64,000 bases of DNA from Taxillus chinensis (lineage: Eukaryota > Streptophyta > Magnoliopsida > Santalales > Loranthaceae), in NCBI GenBank assembly GCA_023512835.1, contig JAKCVP010000426.1, positions 1 through 64,000 on the forward strand, written 5' to 3'. The notes under the pieces are model-generated. The model did no database searches and was not told the origin of the DNA. It worked only from the letters and a program-made list of their open reading frames with translations. The position numbers and the translations under genes are program-made. Below, piece by piece: positions 1 to 10,191 of the stretch; positions within the stretch are counted from its first letter, which is position 1; every line of letters begins with the position of its first letter.

Positions 1-142
1 ACGAGCTGGACAAGGGTCATCCTTACGAAGAGACTGCGCCTAGACGTATATGAACTTCGTGCCTTCCGGAGGTCTACATTAGTTTGTACCCAGATCTTAA
101 ATTAGATCGACCTACGCAATTAATTGATCCATTGTGGTAGCA

Positions 143-889
143 ATGCTATTCCACCTCAGTCTTCTTTTGGCGGGCTTCTGGACCTGCACTGGCTCTGCTG
201 CTGCCGACCCCCGGCCAGGCACAGACCTCGAAGCTGCTCCTACGCACAAATTGGCTAAACGAGGGCAAGTCAGATACCCATACTATGACATCCTCTGTCA
301 ACAACGAAGGGACAAGTGGTACTTTGAACACGACGACGAAGAGCCCTCAATCTGCCAATCCGCCACCACATTCCAGGCATTCTGCAAACCCAAGAAACCC
401 ACTCTCCCTTCAGCACTAGAACGGGGATTTGCCTGCGGTAAACAAGAATTCTGTGTCACATTGGTTCACGGCACGGCGGATGTCATTGATCCCGCTGTCG
501 TCGGGGGAAAGTTTACGGATGCAGCTTGCATGAAATACAAAGCTACTCAAACCGCGACGCTGCTGCCAGGCGATGGTCTGCATTGGGTTTCAAACGGTAC
601 TCAGGTTCCTGCAGGTACGAAAGTTTTCGTCGGTGTTGTACAGGTCAGCGGGGATACATTTGGTCCTGATTTCTCTATTGCTATGCGCTATGGTAAGAAC
701 TCAGAGACGACATTCAGTTTGGTCAATGAGCGGGACTACAGGCGGGGGCAGACGGCTGGTGACATGCATTTCGTCACCGGCACCTTGGAATGGAATGATT
801 CTGCGCCGCTGTACTTTGTGGCTCAGGCTGATTGGGAGGCGACGCGGAGGAGCAAAGTGACCGTCACATGGTACTTTGGTTGGTTCTAG
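143..889 (+). CDS. Secreted six-cysteine protein, paralogue of the gene at 42146-42934
   Basis: Single-exon gene of 248 residues. The first ATG in frame is at 143; the frame is open a little further upstream but without another ATG. Residues 1-21 form a hydrophobic signal peptide ending in Ala-Ala-Ala, and a Lys-Arg at residues 39-40 could be a Kex2 propeptide site. The mature part has six cysteines, with a central FCVT motif followed by a V-x-DP and an AC motif, then an RYG segment and a C-terminal aromatic stretch ending TWYFGWF. The same cysteine order and the FCVT, DP, AC, RYG and FGF-like motifs recur in the protein at 42146-42934, so the two are diverged paralogues. I do not recognise a named domain. 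A secreted role outside the cell is inferred from the signal peptide; an effector-like role is speculation. Confidence 0.8.
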   Translation: MLFHLSLLLAGFWTCTGSAAADPRPGTDLEAAPTHKLAKRGQVRYPYYDILCQQRRDKWYFEHDDEEPSICQSATTFQAFCKPKKPTLPSALERGFACGKQEFCVTLVHGTADVIDPAVVGGKFTDAACMKYKATQTATLLPGDGLHWVSNGTQVPAGTKVFVGVVQVSGDTFGPDFSIAMRYGKNSETTFSLVNERDYRRGQTAGDMHFVTGTLEWNDSAPLYFVAQADWEATRRSKVTVTWYFGWF

Positions 890-1804
890 GAGAGTCTGGG
901 TAAGAAGCGAGACGGCTCCTTTTTTGTACAATGACAGCGTTAGGGGGAATGAGAGAAAAACCCAATGAAGATTAGCAACTGCAAGCCAGATCAGCATAGA
1001 TGCGTCCCGTTTCATCAACTCCTGTTGCAATCGTAATAATCGTGAGCTCGGCTGATATGACATACACATGATGAAGAAAGTTGACCGTTGTCATGCCGCC
1101 TTCACGTCTGCACACGGCAGACAGTTCGAATTTGCTGTAAAGTATATTCGACTGGGCCATTGGCATGACATAGCTTCTTGGAGCATGAGCCATTGCGCTA
1201 ATGCAGACCCTGCAGTATATTAGGATATGGTCATCTGGAGGTGTCACCGAGGATCATGCACGAGGAATTTGGTCTTCATCACAGATGTGTTGTATTTTCT
1301 GTCCCCTCCTCTTTGTTTCTCCTTCTGTGCAATCGCACCTTGACTCGAAAGGGAACGCGATTCACAGAACAATGTCACCGGGCTTTGGAGGTCAACATCC
1401 AAGCCGACACTTGATCACGGAGTCATTTCTTCCACTGCAAACTTTACGACTCCCTAAGTTTGGAGAATCTCTTGCGTTTCTACCAAGAGACGCTTACTTG
1501 AGCCACTGCAAAGACATCGACAAGGCCCAAGTCTCGAGATTCGTTTTCTGGACGATCCACGATACGCATTGAGACATTGTCCAGCGTTACAAAACTTCTA
1601 CTGGGCATCTTCATTGTGAAGAATATTGTGCGCGTCGGTGCCCAAATCAGCGCTCGTCAGATAAATACCTCCAGCAGAGCACTCTTCGCTTTCAAGCAAT
1701 CACACATCTCCGCTCGCAAAAACCCTTTTATCCCGGACGGCAATCGATTGCAAGCCTTTCTTCGAATCAAAAGATTGTGTCGATTTACTTAGATCATAGT
1801 CACC
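890..1804. other. Intergenic, no gene recognised
   Basis: Only short overlapping open frames without domain-like content. It presumably holds the 3-prime UTR of the upstream gene and the promoter of the gene starting at 1805, whose ATG sits in a good fungal start context (CACC before ATG). Confidence 0.5.
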
Positions 1805-2380
1805 ATGTCTCGACCGTCTTGGGAGGCTGACGCTGCGCAGATTCGCAATATCGCTAGTGTCCTCTGCAACTCATTCGAGACGATTACGGATGATGTCAAC
1901 AGTAAGGACTCGGACACGCGAGGCCTGGAGCACAAGAACGACCAGCTTATCCGATATCTCGATCGTGTCATTGCAGAAGCCGAAACGGGCTGTGTCGACA
2001 TGTCTGAAGATGGCCGTGAACGTATATTCGGCCGTCTCACCGTCATCGTCCAAAAGATGGCTTCATACCTCCCTTACCCACTCGACGACCTCGTTGGTGA
2101 TGAGCACGAACTAACCCTCATGTATGAGGACATTCAGGACCTCGCGACTAGCCTTGATACTCGTTCGCAGACGGATACACTGCCTGCTTTGAGGAGACGC
2201 CATGGACGCGAACGCGCACGATGGCGTCCTGTTTCTGACATGTATTCGGAAGCGGCTTATCGAGAGTTTGCCGGTGCTAGTGGACCGCGACCTGAGGATT
2301 GCCAAGCTCTGCTCGACACTTCTCTATATGAGGTGAGAGAAATCTTGTGGAGCATGGGGGTTCCGGGGACTGGGTTGTAA
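1805..2380 (+). CDS. Hypothetical protein, unknown function
   Basis: Open frame of 191 residues starting at an ATG preceded by CACC. The protein is acidic and soluble, without signal peptide or membrane segment. It looks helical in the first 120 residues, followed by an arginine-rich stretch (RRRHGRERARWR) around residue 130, and it ends with a short segment after an EDC motif. I do not recognise a family. Codon use and the lack of stops support a real gene, but a further exon downstream cannot be excluded. The neighbours (cysteine-rich secreted protein, cutinase) give no functional hint. Confidence 0.6.
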   Translation: MSRPSWEADAAQIRNIASVLCNSFETITDDVNSKDSDTRGLEHKNDQLIRYLDRVIAEAETGCVDMSEDGRERIFGRLTVIVQKMASYLPYPLDDLVGDEHELTLMYEDIQDLATSLDTRSQTDTLPALRRRHGRERARWRPVSDMYSEAAYREFAGASGPRPEDCQALLDTSLYEVREILWSMGVPGTGL

Positions 2381-3853
2381 TTCTAGCCCTGGCGCTCTCA
2401 GCTACAAAGGTCTCGGTGTCATCGAACAAACGACCTCATGCAAAGGAAGTCACAACCCCATGAAGGATACACTATTGAATACCAAAACAGAAGCCAGAAG
2501 GCATTTTTAGCTCATAGTCTTTATAGTCTCGTTTGTTGCGATTTTTTACTAATACTTAATGTGGGATTTGGTGCAATGTGGAATTTATTGTAGGCAGCTC
2601 TATTGTCAGTCGTGTCAATTCTCGAGTGGATCAGATGCGGTCTTGTCCCGCATTTCTCTCGATACCCTACCAATGTCAGGCGTCATGTGTGGAGGAATCC
2701 GAAGTTTTGACCTGAACCGAACACCTTGGACATGTTCCATCTTCTTCAACACACGCCGTGAGGAATCAACGCCGCCATGCTTGGGTTACTTCGACGCATT
2801 CCTCGTGAACTCCGTCCGAGCGGTCTTCACTTCTGAGCATAATGAGCCACCAATGCCATCCACGCACAAAAGGTCTCAGTGTGCACACAAAGTTGGTACA
2901 GTCGATCACGCACCTTGCAACCTCGGCATCTCTTTATCGTGCACGGCCACTCAAACAGCGATAGAATTCTGCGGGGAAGTTGAACAGCGCTAGCGGCTGA
3001 AAGGCCAGCGGGCTGCAAGGCTGTGAATGTTCCTGGAGGGTTTACTGTATCTTTTTCCTGGCCGCAATGTACCACAAGCAGTACCTTGATCGCGGAGCTC
3101 AAGTGTATGCGAGTGGATAGTCAAGCGCCTGAGTGCTGCCGCATGCGCATACGTGATAAGTAAAAGTGAGACTCGATAGACATTCAAGCTCTGCTCATAT
3201 AGAAGAGGACAACCCTCCGGCCAAACAACGTGAGCAACTCACCTCGACCAGCCATACGCAATATCAAACTCCAGCAAGTCCACCGGACAACACATGCGAC
3301 CTCCAAACACCCATGTGCGCAAGAGATGAGCCATCAACGCGTCACCAACGTCCCCACTAGTCGAAAACCCCATACCGAATACATACAACACCGAGCCGCA
3401 CAAGCACCTCGGTCCCTGGATACGACGTATTCGTACCAAATCAGACTCTACGAACAGTAACATCGCACACCGAGCGCTCGGGATCGTCGCAGAGGCAGTC
3501 TACGCATCCATTCACCGCGAGACAATGGCGAAGATCTGAGCAGACGATCGATGGAAATTAGAGTGCACGCGCAGTAGGTCATGGCAGATCTTACTCTATG
3601 AATCTGTAGAGTATGTCGATCACTGTGGAGATGTTCAAAGCGTGAACAGACTGCCGATTGACTTGCCGCTGGACAATGGCCCGTTGAAGCTGGAACTAGT
3701 ATATTACAACTGTATCGCTCGTCCAGCTCTCTCCATCTCTCCTCTCCGACTGCATTTAGGACGGTTACTTACAACCTCGATACGCACCTACGCCGCAGTC
3801 CAAACCTGAATCCAGCTCAAAAGCTACCTTGCCCCAAACCAAAGTCGCCCAAT
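2381..3853. other. Intergenic, no gene recognised
   Basis: About 1.5 kb with several overlapping short open frames on both strands, none with recognisable motifs or consistent codon use. The last few hundred bases are pyrimidine-rich and likely contain the cutinase promoter and 5-prime UTR. Confidence 0.5.
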
Positions 3854-4686
3854 ATGCCCTCAACAACCCATCTCCTCTCCCTAGCCCTCACAGCCCTCCC
3901 TCTCGCCACAGCAGCAACATGCTACAAGGGCGTGAACATCATCCAAGCGCGCGGCACCGGCGAATCAGCACAAGGATCCCTCCAGGACGTCGCGGCCAAC
4001 GCGACCATCGCCGCTATCCCAGACTCAGTCCTCTCCAAAGTGCCGTACGCAGCAAACTTCTCGCTCCCAGCCAGCAGCAACGAGGGCACGGAGGAGATGA
4101 GCGCCATGGCGACCGATTACGCCACTGCGTGTCCTGGCGGCAAGATTGTGCTCATGGGGTACAGTCAGGGCGCGCTGGTGCTGGGGAATGTGCTCGCTGG
4201 TGGTGTAGGGGGTGTGCCGCCCTTGAGTGAGAGCGTGCATCAAAACGGTCCGCCATCCTTCCTTCCTTCCTTCCTTTCTTTCTTTTCCTAGGTTCAGAAG
4301 CTAACGTGTCACAGTTGTCGGTGTCGTCCTCTATGGTGACCCGGAACGCCAGGCCAACAAGACATACGACCGCGACACATGCACAAACGATGGTGTAAGT
4401 CACAGACAGCCCTTGATTCCTCCTTCCTCCCCTGGTTTCGCCAAACGACTGACACACCATTGTCCAGCCCGCTCCCCGCCAAGGAGAATACGACACTCTG
4501 TTCAACAGCTACAGCGATGTCATGCTCTCGTACTGCGACATCGAGGACCCAGTCTGCTGCAAGAACGGCACAAACATTAATGCTCACGTGTCGTACTTTA
4601 CGGGTGAGAATGCAGCCGAGGTAGCGAGCTTTATCAAGAGCAGCTACGACAAGGCTGTTGGTTCTGCTGCGCATTATGAGGCTTGA
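3854..4686 (+). CDS. Cutinase / CE5 family serine esterase
   Basis: Three exons: 3854-4247, 4315-4394 and 4468-4686, giving 230 residues. A signal peptide covers about residues 1-20 and is followed by the family hallmark QARGTGE. The catalytic serine is in GYSQG (Ser104), the acid is probably Asp185 in EDPVC and the base His198 in NAHVSYF; paired cysteines surround the last two. This is the cutinase/acetylxylan esterase fold (CE5), which hydrolyses ester bonds of cutin or acetylated plant polymers outside the cell. The first intron is odd: with the acceptor at 4314, the donor giving the family-like reading PLSESVHQN then VVGVVLYGDP is a weak GTCCGC at 4248, while a better-looking GTGAGA at 4227 is also in phase and drops seven residues. 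The intron contains a CCTT microsatellite. Confidence 0.9.
4257..4285. repeat. CCTT/CTTT microsatellite inside cutinase intron 1
   Basis: Tandem CCTT units that drift into CTTT. The tract forms most of the pyrimidine stretch upstream of the branch-like CTAAC and the acceptor at 4314. Length variation here would alter intron length only. Confidence 0.85.
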
Positions 4687-5046
4687 GCGGTCACATCTGC
4701 CATTTTGACGAGTCATGAACATGTTTCGAGATTGAGTCTTTGATGACTAGACGAACGGAATGGAATTAGATGGGTGTACTGGAGAGGGAGGCTTAGCTGT
4801 GTAAGACAGCCGCTACATCACGATAACATTAACATCAAGATGAATGCAACCTCACATCCTCGATTAATACAAACAAGCTCAAAGATAAGAATGGCCAATA
4901 TGTCTAGTCATAATCGTAGACGTTTCATTTAGTCAATACTCGTCATCGTCGCTATCGACCTCTACTACACTTTACCCAAGGTACTCAGATCCGCTTCAGT
5001 CCACAACCAAAGCAAACCGACTGAGCCTCGCTCCTGATTATTCAAA
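4687..5046. other. Tail-to-tail intergenic region
   Basis: Lies between the 3-prime ends of the cutinase and the UstYa-like gene. AT-rich, consistent with two converging 3-prime UTRs; no other feature seen. Confidence 0.5.
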
Positions 5047-6054
5047 TCACGGCATACTCTCCAGCACAGTCCCCTCAATCGGCGGCGCCAAGAACCCCCT
5101 CGGCGGCCTCTCAGGCAACTGATGTTGCTCCGCCCACTGCCGTACAGCCTCGAAATTCTTGCACTGATGCCGTGTGTTGAAGTCGACAAAGGCTTGTGGG
5201 TTAGTCTGATTCCACCACACTTGGCCCAGTACGCCCGTGTCGACTGAACACATGAGCTGCTGTCGCAGGATATCCACACAGTGGCTCACATGCAACTGGA
5301 CGACCATATCCGAGTTCACAAAGGCACCTTTGCCCTGCGCTTTATAGTAGGCGTAATTATAGTACAGCGATTGACGGAGGAGATTCTGATCTTGTTAAAA
5401 TCAAGCTGTATCATGCATAGAAAGGGGAAAGCGAAGATGGAGGGAAGGGGAAAGATGAAAGCAAAGAGGACAGAGAGACATACCAAGCAGTGAAGATGAT
5501 GCAGACCCTCAACATTGGCAGGGAATCCGCCACCATAATTATCGTTGATGTGGACGTTCTTCTCCGTCAAACCTGCCTTCTCGCCATCTTCAAAGGGGAT
5601 GCGCAGTGGTCGATAGTTGACGCCTAGGTCCTCCCAAGCCTGGTCCGTCTCTGGATTCGCCGGTTTGCGGTAGATGTTCTCATTCATAAAGTTGCCGTTG
5701 AACTGAATAGTCGACCATTTTATCGGAACATCTTTCGTGACGGACGCTGCGCATGTCAATGCTGAGATCAGGCATGAGGGGGTAGGATGACATACACCAT
5801 TTCGAAACGTGGGTGCTGCAAGCGGCGTCCTTGTCTAGTGAGCTGGACAGACCGAGGAACAGACCGAGGAAGCCCATCGAGCACGATACTAGAAGCCATA
5901 TAATGGTTGGCAGTATCTTTTGCATGCATGTACGCCGCTTTGATGGATGTTGGGAGATTATGTGTTGGTCTTCGAGCAGGGAATCTGCATCACTGGATGA
6001 CCCTTCAGGATCGTATGGCCGTGGTACAGCCATGCTCATGCGTGGCTTGTCCAT
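5047..6054 (-). CDS. UstYa-like (DUF3328) oxidase-family membrane protein
   Basis: Three exons on the minus strand: 6054-5796, 5746-5484 and 5385-5047, with canonical introns, giving 286 residues. The cytosolic N-terminus is Ser/Pro-rich. One transmembrane helix lies at about residues 46-70, followed by a lumenal domain. Two HxxHC motifs are visible: HHLHC followed by LNLLRQSLYYN, and HVSHC followed by VDILRQQLMC. The doubled HxxHC with a single membrane anchor defines the UstYa/DUF3328 family. Characterised members (for example UstYa/UstYb of the ustiloxin pathway) oxidatively cyclise ribosomal peptides; others act on cyclic non-ribosomal peptides. The gene is divergent from the tyrosine-rich secreted peptide gene at 7285, which is a plausible substrate. 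No other RiPP-pathway genes (tyrosinase, methyltransferase) are seen beside it. Confidence 0.9.
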
Positions 6055-7284
6055 TTTCTGTTGCTACTGGAGAATTTCCTCGTTTGCAGCAAGTGGAGTC
6101 GATTGACAATGCTCCTCGAATTTTGCGGTGTGTAGGCAATAGGGCTTAAAGGAAGAGGAACAATCACCACCCCCAACATGCCCATAAGCCTTCCACTATC
6201 CGGACATGACCGAGCTTGACAACCCAATCAGGCCACATTAGGCGAGAGCTTCCCTTCTAGAAGCTGATACCGATGGTCGAATTGGCGCCATGGCGTTCGG
6301 GGCTGCGAGCCGGTCGGGGTCTAGGCCCCTAGCCTTACGGGGCAATCATGTGAATCTGTTAAGATTGACCTGCTTGTGTACCTGCTTCTACACGTGTGCT
6401 TGGCAGTGTACGCCAGAATCAGCTACATTGCCTATATTTGCGAATGGGGTAGTACTGGCGGTGGCCTGGACGTTGGTTGGTGGCTTCTTGGCTACAAGGT
6501 ATGGCTTCCTTGGACAACCCGTATGTGGGGTCGAGTTTCCTTTCGAGGAGCACTTTGTGACTACTTGGGATGGTCAACCAACGTTATGACCTATATTAAG
6601 CTTGACCTATCGTTCGAGGGGCTATACACGCGGTGGCCGAAGACGACAGTGACGACATGCTGATCGCGTCTGCGTATCGTCAGCATGCACGAAGAGGACG
6701 CAGACCGCTTGCCTTCTGTGCGCCTACACAGTAGTCAGATCCGCGAAATATGTCGTAAGACTAGGCTTGAATTACAGCGCAGAGCGTGAGAGCCCTGCAG
6801 ATGTCGTCTGCGCCTTTCTGGCGCAGCATGTCGTGACTCCCAGAACGCTAGTGGCCATCTCGAGCATTGTAGGCGAGCTAGTATGCTATCGAGCCCAATC
6901 ACAAGTCCCCATTAGTGTCATGCTCCATGACCAGACTTTTCGACAGCCGACGACCGCTAAGCCTCCAGCTACCGCTTCGTCTATTCGAGACGGAGACACC
7001 GATTCGAGAGCCGCCATTGCGAAGCTGGCGTATACTGACCGTGGTCCATGGCTCCTAGAATATCGATGGCGACGAGCGCCAGATGTCAAGTTGCCCGAAG
7101 AGGCAGCAGCGACGGATGAGGTGCTCACAGCTGAACTTCGAAGGTGGATTGTGTCTGGTGACACGATGTATAAAGACGGGTCAAGACCTCCTCTTGTCGG
7201 ATCAGATCAGCATCAGCATTCTCAATCGCCTTTTCCATCACAACCCAGCAACATTTCAACACTCCAACCCACATATCAATCAAA
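6055..7284. other. Divergent intergenic region between UstYa-like and Tyr-rich peptide genes
   Basis: About 1.2 kb between two divergently transcribed genes, so probably both promoters. An open frame of 173 codons from 6767 runs across the start of the peptide gene in another frame; its composition is not protein-like, and it ends in the Ser/Gln-rich translation of what looks like a 5-prime UTR. I treat it as non-coding. A further open frame around 6290-6660 has no recognisable content. Confidence 0.5.
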
Positions 7285-7633
7285 ATGAAGTCCGTCATCT
7301 TCGCTAGCCTCTTCGCCATGGCCCTGGCCGCCCCTATCGCTGAGCCTGAGGCTGAGGCCGCACCTGAGCTCGAGGTTCGCCAGACCTACAAGAACTACGT
7401 CAGTATAAATGTGCATTAATTTCGATGAGGATACTGATACTCTGCAGGGCACCTACAAGAACTACCCTGCCAAGTACGCTACTTACAAGGACTACCCCAA
7501 GCCCGCTCCTGCTCCAGCCAAGTACAGCAACTACGGCAAGTACACCAAGTACAGCCGTGCTGTCGAGGCGATTGCTGAGCTCCTTGATGAGCGTGATGCT
7601 GAGCCCGAGGCCGAGCCCGAGGCGGAGGAGTAG
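7285..7633 (+). CDS. Small secreted tyrosine/lysine-rich repeat peptide, possible RiPP-like precursor
   Basis: Two exons, 7285-7398 and 7448-7633, joined by a 49 nt intron (GTCAGT to CTGCAG), giving 99 residues. It has a signal peptide (about residues 1-16), an acidic Glu/Ala/Pro propeptide, then after VRQ a core of about 40 residues built of YKNY, YKDY, KYSNY and GKYTKY units. Tyrosines are mostly spaced three residues apart, interrupted by a Lys/Pro/Ala stretch. The tail after Ser-Arg is acidic and ends in repeated AEPE units. The layout (secreted, acidic leader and follower, basic Tyr-rich core) resembles a precursor peptide. It lacks the dibasic Kex2 sites between repeats seen in ustiloxin-type precursors, so a structural cell-wall or surface peptide is the main alternative. 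It is divergent from a UstYa-family gene. Confidence 0.8.
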
Positions 7634-8557
7634 GCTTGGTCAAGCTGTGTGATGAGCGCAACGCAATGACGAGTGATGAACGGCGATGCTAGGACTTTCA
7701 GGTGTTCAATCTTACGTTTCTTTTGGGGAGCTGAGGTAGAAAATGTCATTTCTTTTCCCGAGGATTCACAGTGGTTGGATCTCCTTGTGCCGTGACAGAG
7801 CGCATAAGCCAATTCTTGTTCCAGGGCGAGGTTTACCTACTCACGGGCGAATTCGTGCCCATTACTTGTTGGACGGAGGCAAGTACCATGTGCATAGAAG
7901 TGCGAAATGCCCAGAAGCCTGGTCTAATGCCAGCAGCCGGTAGCCGTACAGTATGGTCATCACCAGCACTAGCTTTTAGTCACTTGCTGCTCTCGCATCG
8001 TTGGTCTCAGTGATGCCAAGGCACTTGTGTGAGGGATTTCGCCGTATAGCCTGACTGTTACAATGTCAGACAGTCTTTCTAGACCCGAGAATGGTGAATG
8101 GTCATGGATAAGGCATGTCGGGTGAGAAAAGAGGAAGAACAACAGACAGCAGCTGCACCCACCTGCATCGGCCAAACATGTCTCCGAGGGCAACTCGTCT
8201 CGTCCTCCTTCTTCTCTCCGGAGCAACAACAAGGTCATCCCCTGATGCACACAAGTAACCTTAACTGAACCTCCCAGTCCTCTTCATCCAGGACTCTGAC
8301 AGATGTTCAATGGGATACCCACAGCTCTTGGAGGTCTCGCGGTACCTGTGCCAACCAATCGTCCTCTCGACCCCGCCATCAGCTCTCTTCGCAGACGCAA
8401 ACTGTCGCCATGTCCATCACTGAGCACGCCACGCCGCCTCGTGCCACTGCTAGATGAAGCATCTACAGCATCGAGGCAGATAAGAGCGACATGTAGAGCC
8501 CTTCTCGTCCTCTTCTTTCCCCGTTCGTGATATCACACACGTAGTTCAAGTGTCAAC
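7634..8557. other. Intergenic, no gene recognised
   Basis: No open frame with recognisable content. It contains the 3-prime UTR of the Tyr-rich peptide gene and the promoter of the carbonic anhydrase gene. Confidence 0.5.
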
Positions 8558-9406
8558 ATGTCTCAAGTCATCGACAACCTGGTCAGCAAGAACAAGGAGT
8601 ATGCCGACTCCTTCACCAAGGGAGATCTAGCTCTGCCGCCCGCGAAGAAGTACGCCGTTGGTAAGTCTGAGGGTACAGGGTCTTTATATACTGCCTGCCC
8701 ATCCATGTTCTCATGTCTGCTTACTGTACTGCCGACCTACCTCGCCTGTACTACAAACAGTATATTCGGAGATTGATAGCCTTACCGGCTGTCGGTCTAG
8801 CTTCATCTGGCTTATAGGGCACGACGCATCTGCACTCCAGAGCATCATATAGGTCGCTACCATTGAAGAGCCAGATACATGACTTTCTCTCAATATCGTC
8901 AATGTGTTCAGGACTGATCAACGAGCGCAGTAACTTGCATGGACGCCCGCATCGACCCAGCAGCAGCATACGGCATTGACCTAGGCGGTAAGTCCCTCCC
9001 TCTTCCCTCTTCCAAGCCCATGAACCCCCCCATCACATTGACCAAGACTAACAACCCTCGCCCAGACGCCCACATAATCCGCAACGCAGGCGGCAACGCA
9101 AAGGACTCGCTCCGTTCCCTCCTAATATCCCAGCACCTCCTCGGCACCACGGAAATCCTGCTCGTAAAGCACACAGGCTGCGGCATGCTCACGTTCCAAA
9201 ACGCCGACGCGCACCACGTCGTCCAGTCACACCTCGGCGACGCGGCGGCCGCTACTATCGCCGGTCTTGATTTCCAGCCTTTTGCCGAGCTGGAGCAGGC
9301 TGTGCGGGAGGATGTCGCTTGGCTCAAGGGTCACGAGGGGATTCGCGGGCGCGTGAGTGGGTGGGTGTATGAGGTTGAGACTGGCAGGGTTAGGAGGGTC
9401 GAGTAG
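8558..9406 (+). CDS. Beta-class carbonic anhydrase
   Basis: Three exons, 8558-8660, 8931-8987 and 9066-9406, giving 166 residues. It catalyses reversible hydration of CO2 to bicarbonate. The zinc-binding signature is complete: Cys and the Asp-Arg pair in TCMDARIDP, then His and Cys in KHTGCGM. The N-terminus (NKEYADSFTKGDLALPPAKKYAV) and C-terminus (SGWVYEVETG) match the short fungal and bacterial-type beta enzymes of about 165-170 residues. No targeting peptide is visible, so it is probably cytosolic. The first intron, 270 nt, is much longer than others in the window; joining its flanks restores the conserved AVVTCMDAR segment exactly, so no extra exon is needed. Confidence 0.92.
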
Positions 9407-9469
9407 ATTTGTTTTGGATCTAGCTTGAGAGATTTGATCTTGTCTTGGATGATGCTTGATGAGTGGGAC

Positions 9470-9508
<39 letters not shown>

Positions 9509-10191
9509 AATGTGTCGCTGAGAAGCAGGATGGCGGGTGGGTTTTTTCAGACTGTGAGCGCGGAATGAGATGACTGGATTATGTGTAATGACCTTCTCAT
9601 TTAGTTCAATTCTGGGTCTTGCTTTTGTGTCTACCTTATGCAGGAACCCTTGACATTTATCGTCCCGATTTGGTGTCGGGTATCGTGCATCTTGCATCTT
9701 GCATATGGATCATGGCATCTGATGCAACCACGGCACATGCTCTGTGTTATCTGCAGCCTAACCTCTATCGCCTGCAGCCTGATCCCCATGACCAGAGACC
9801 CGGAACGTATCTACTGTACTGTACTGTGCTACAAGAAGCTCACATGTAAACTTACGCACAAAGCACGAATTTCAGGTCTGCGCACCATCACAGAAACCCG
9901 AAAGAAAAGAGAATCAAGTGCAAAAAGAAAAAAAGAATCAAGATATCATAACTCATGAATCGTATTGTCGCAGACTCTCGTCGACTCTTCTTCCCCCTCT
10001 TCCTCTTCCTCTCTCCTCGTCTTCTCTCTCGCCGCATTGAAAGTCTCAAGCATCATCAAGCGCATACCTCTCTACTTGTATCGCGTTGCAGCCACCATCT
10101 ACCTTCTCGCCTCAACACTCTACCTCCAACTCCCAAATCCCAACTCCAAGTTCCTCCCCACTTTCAACGTAAACCCAAACCAAAATGCACT
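9407..10191. other. Tail-to-tail intergenic region with an AG microsatellite
   Basis: Lies between the 3-prime ends of the carbonic anhydrase and the MFS transporter. A short open frame on each strand exists, none convincing. Confidence 0.5.
9471..9506. repeat. (AG)n microsatellite
   Basis: About 17 uninterrupted AG units just downstream of the carbonic anhydrase stop codon, probably in its 3-prime UTR. Confidence 0.95.

Noticed and set aside
6767..7288. Open frame of 173 codons before the Tyr-rich peptide gene
   Set aside because: Overlaps the start codon of the peptide gene, ends in translated UTR-like Ser/Gln sequence and has no recognisable domain.
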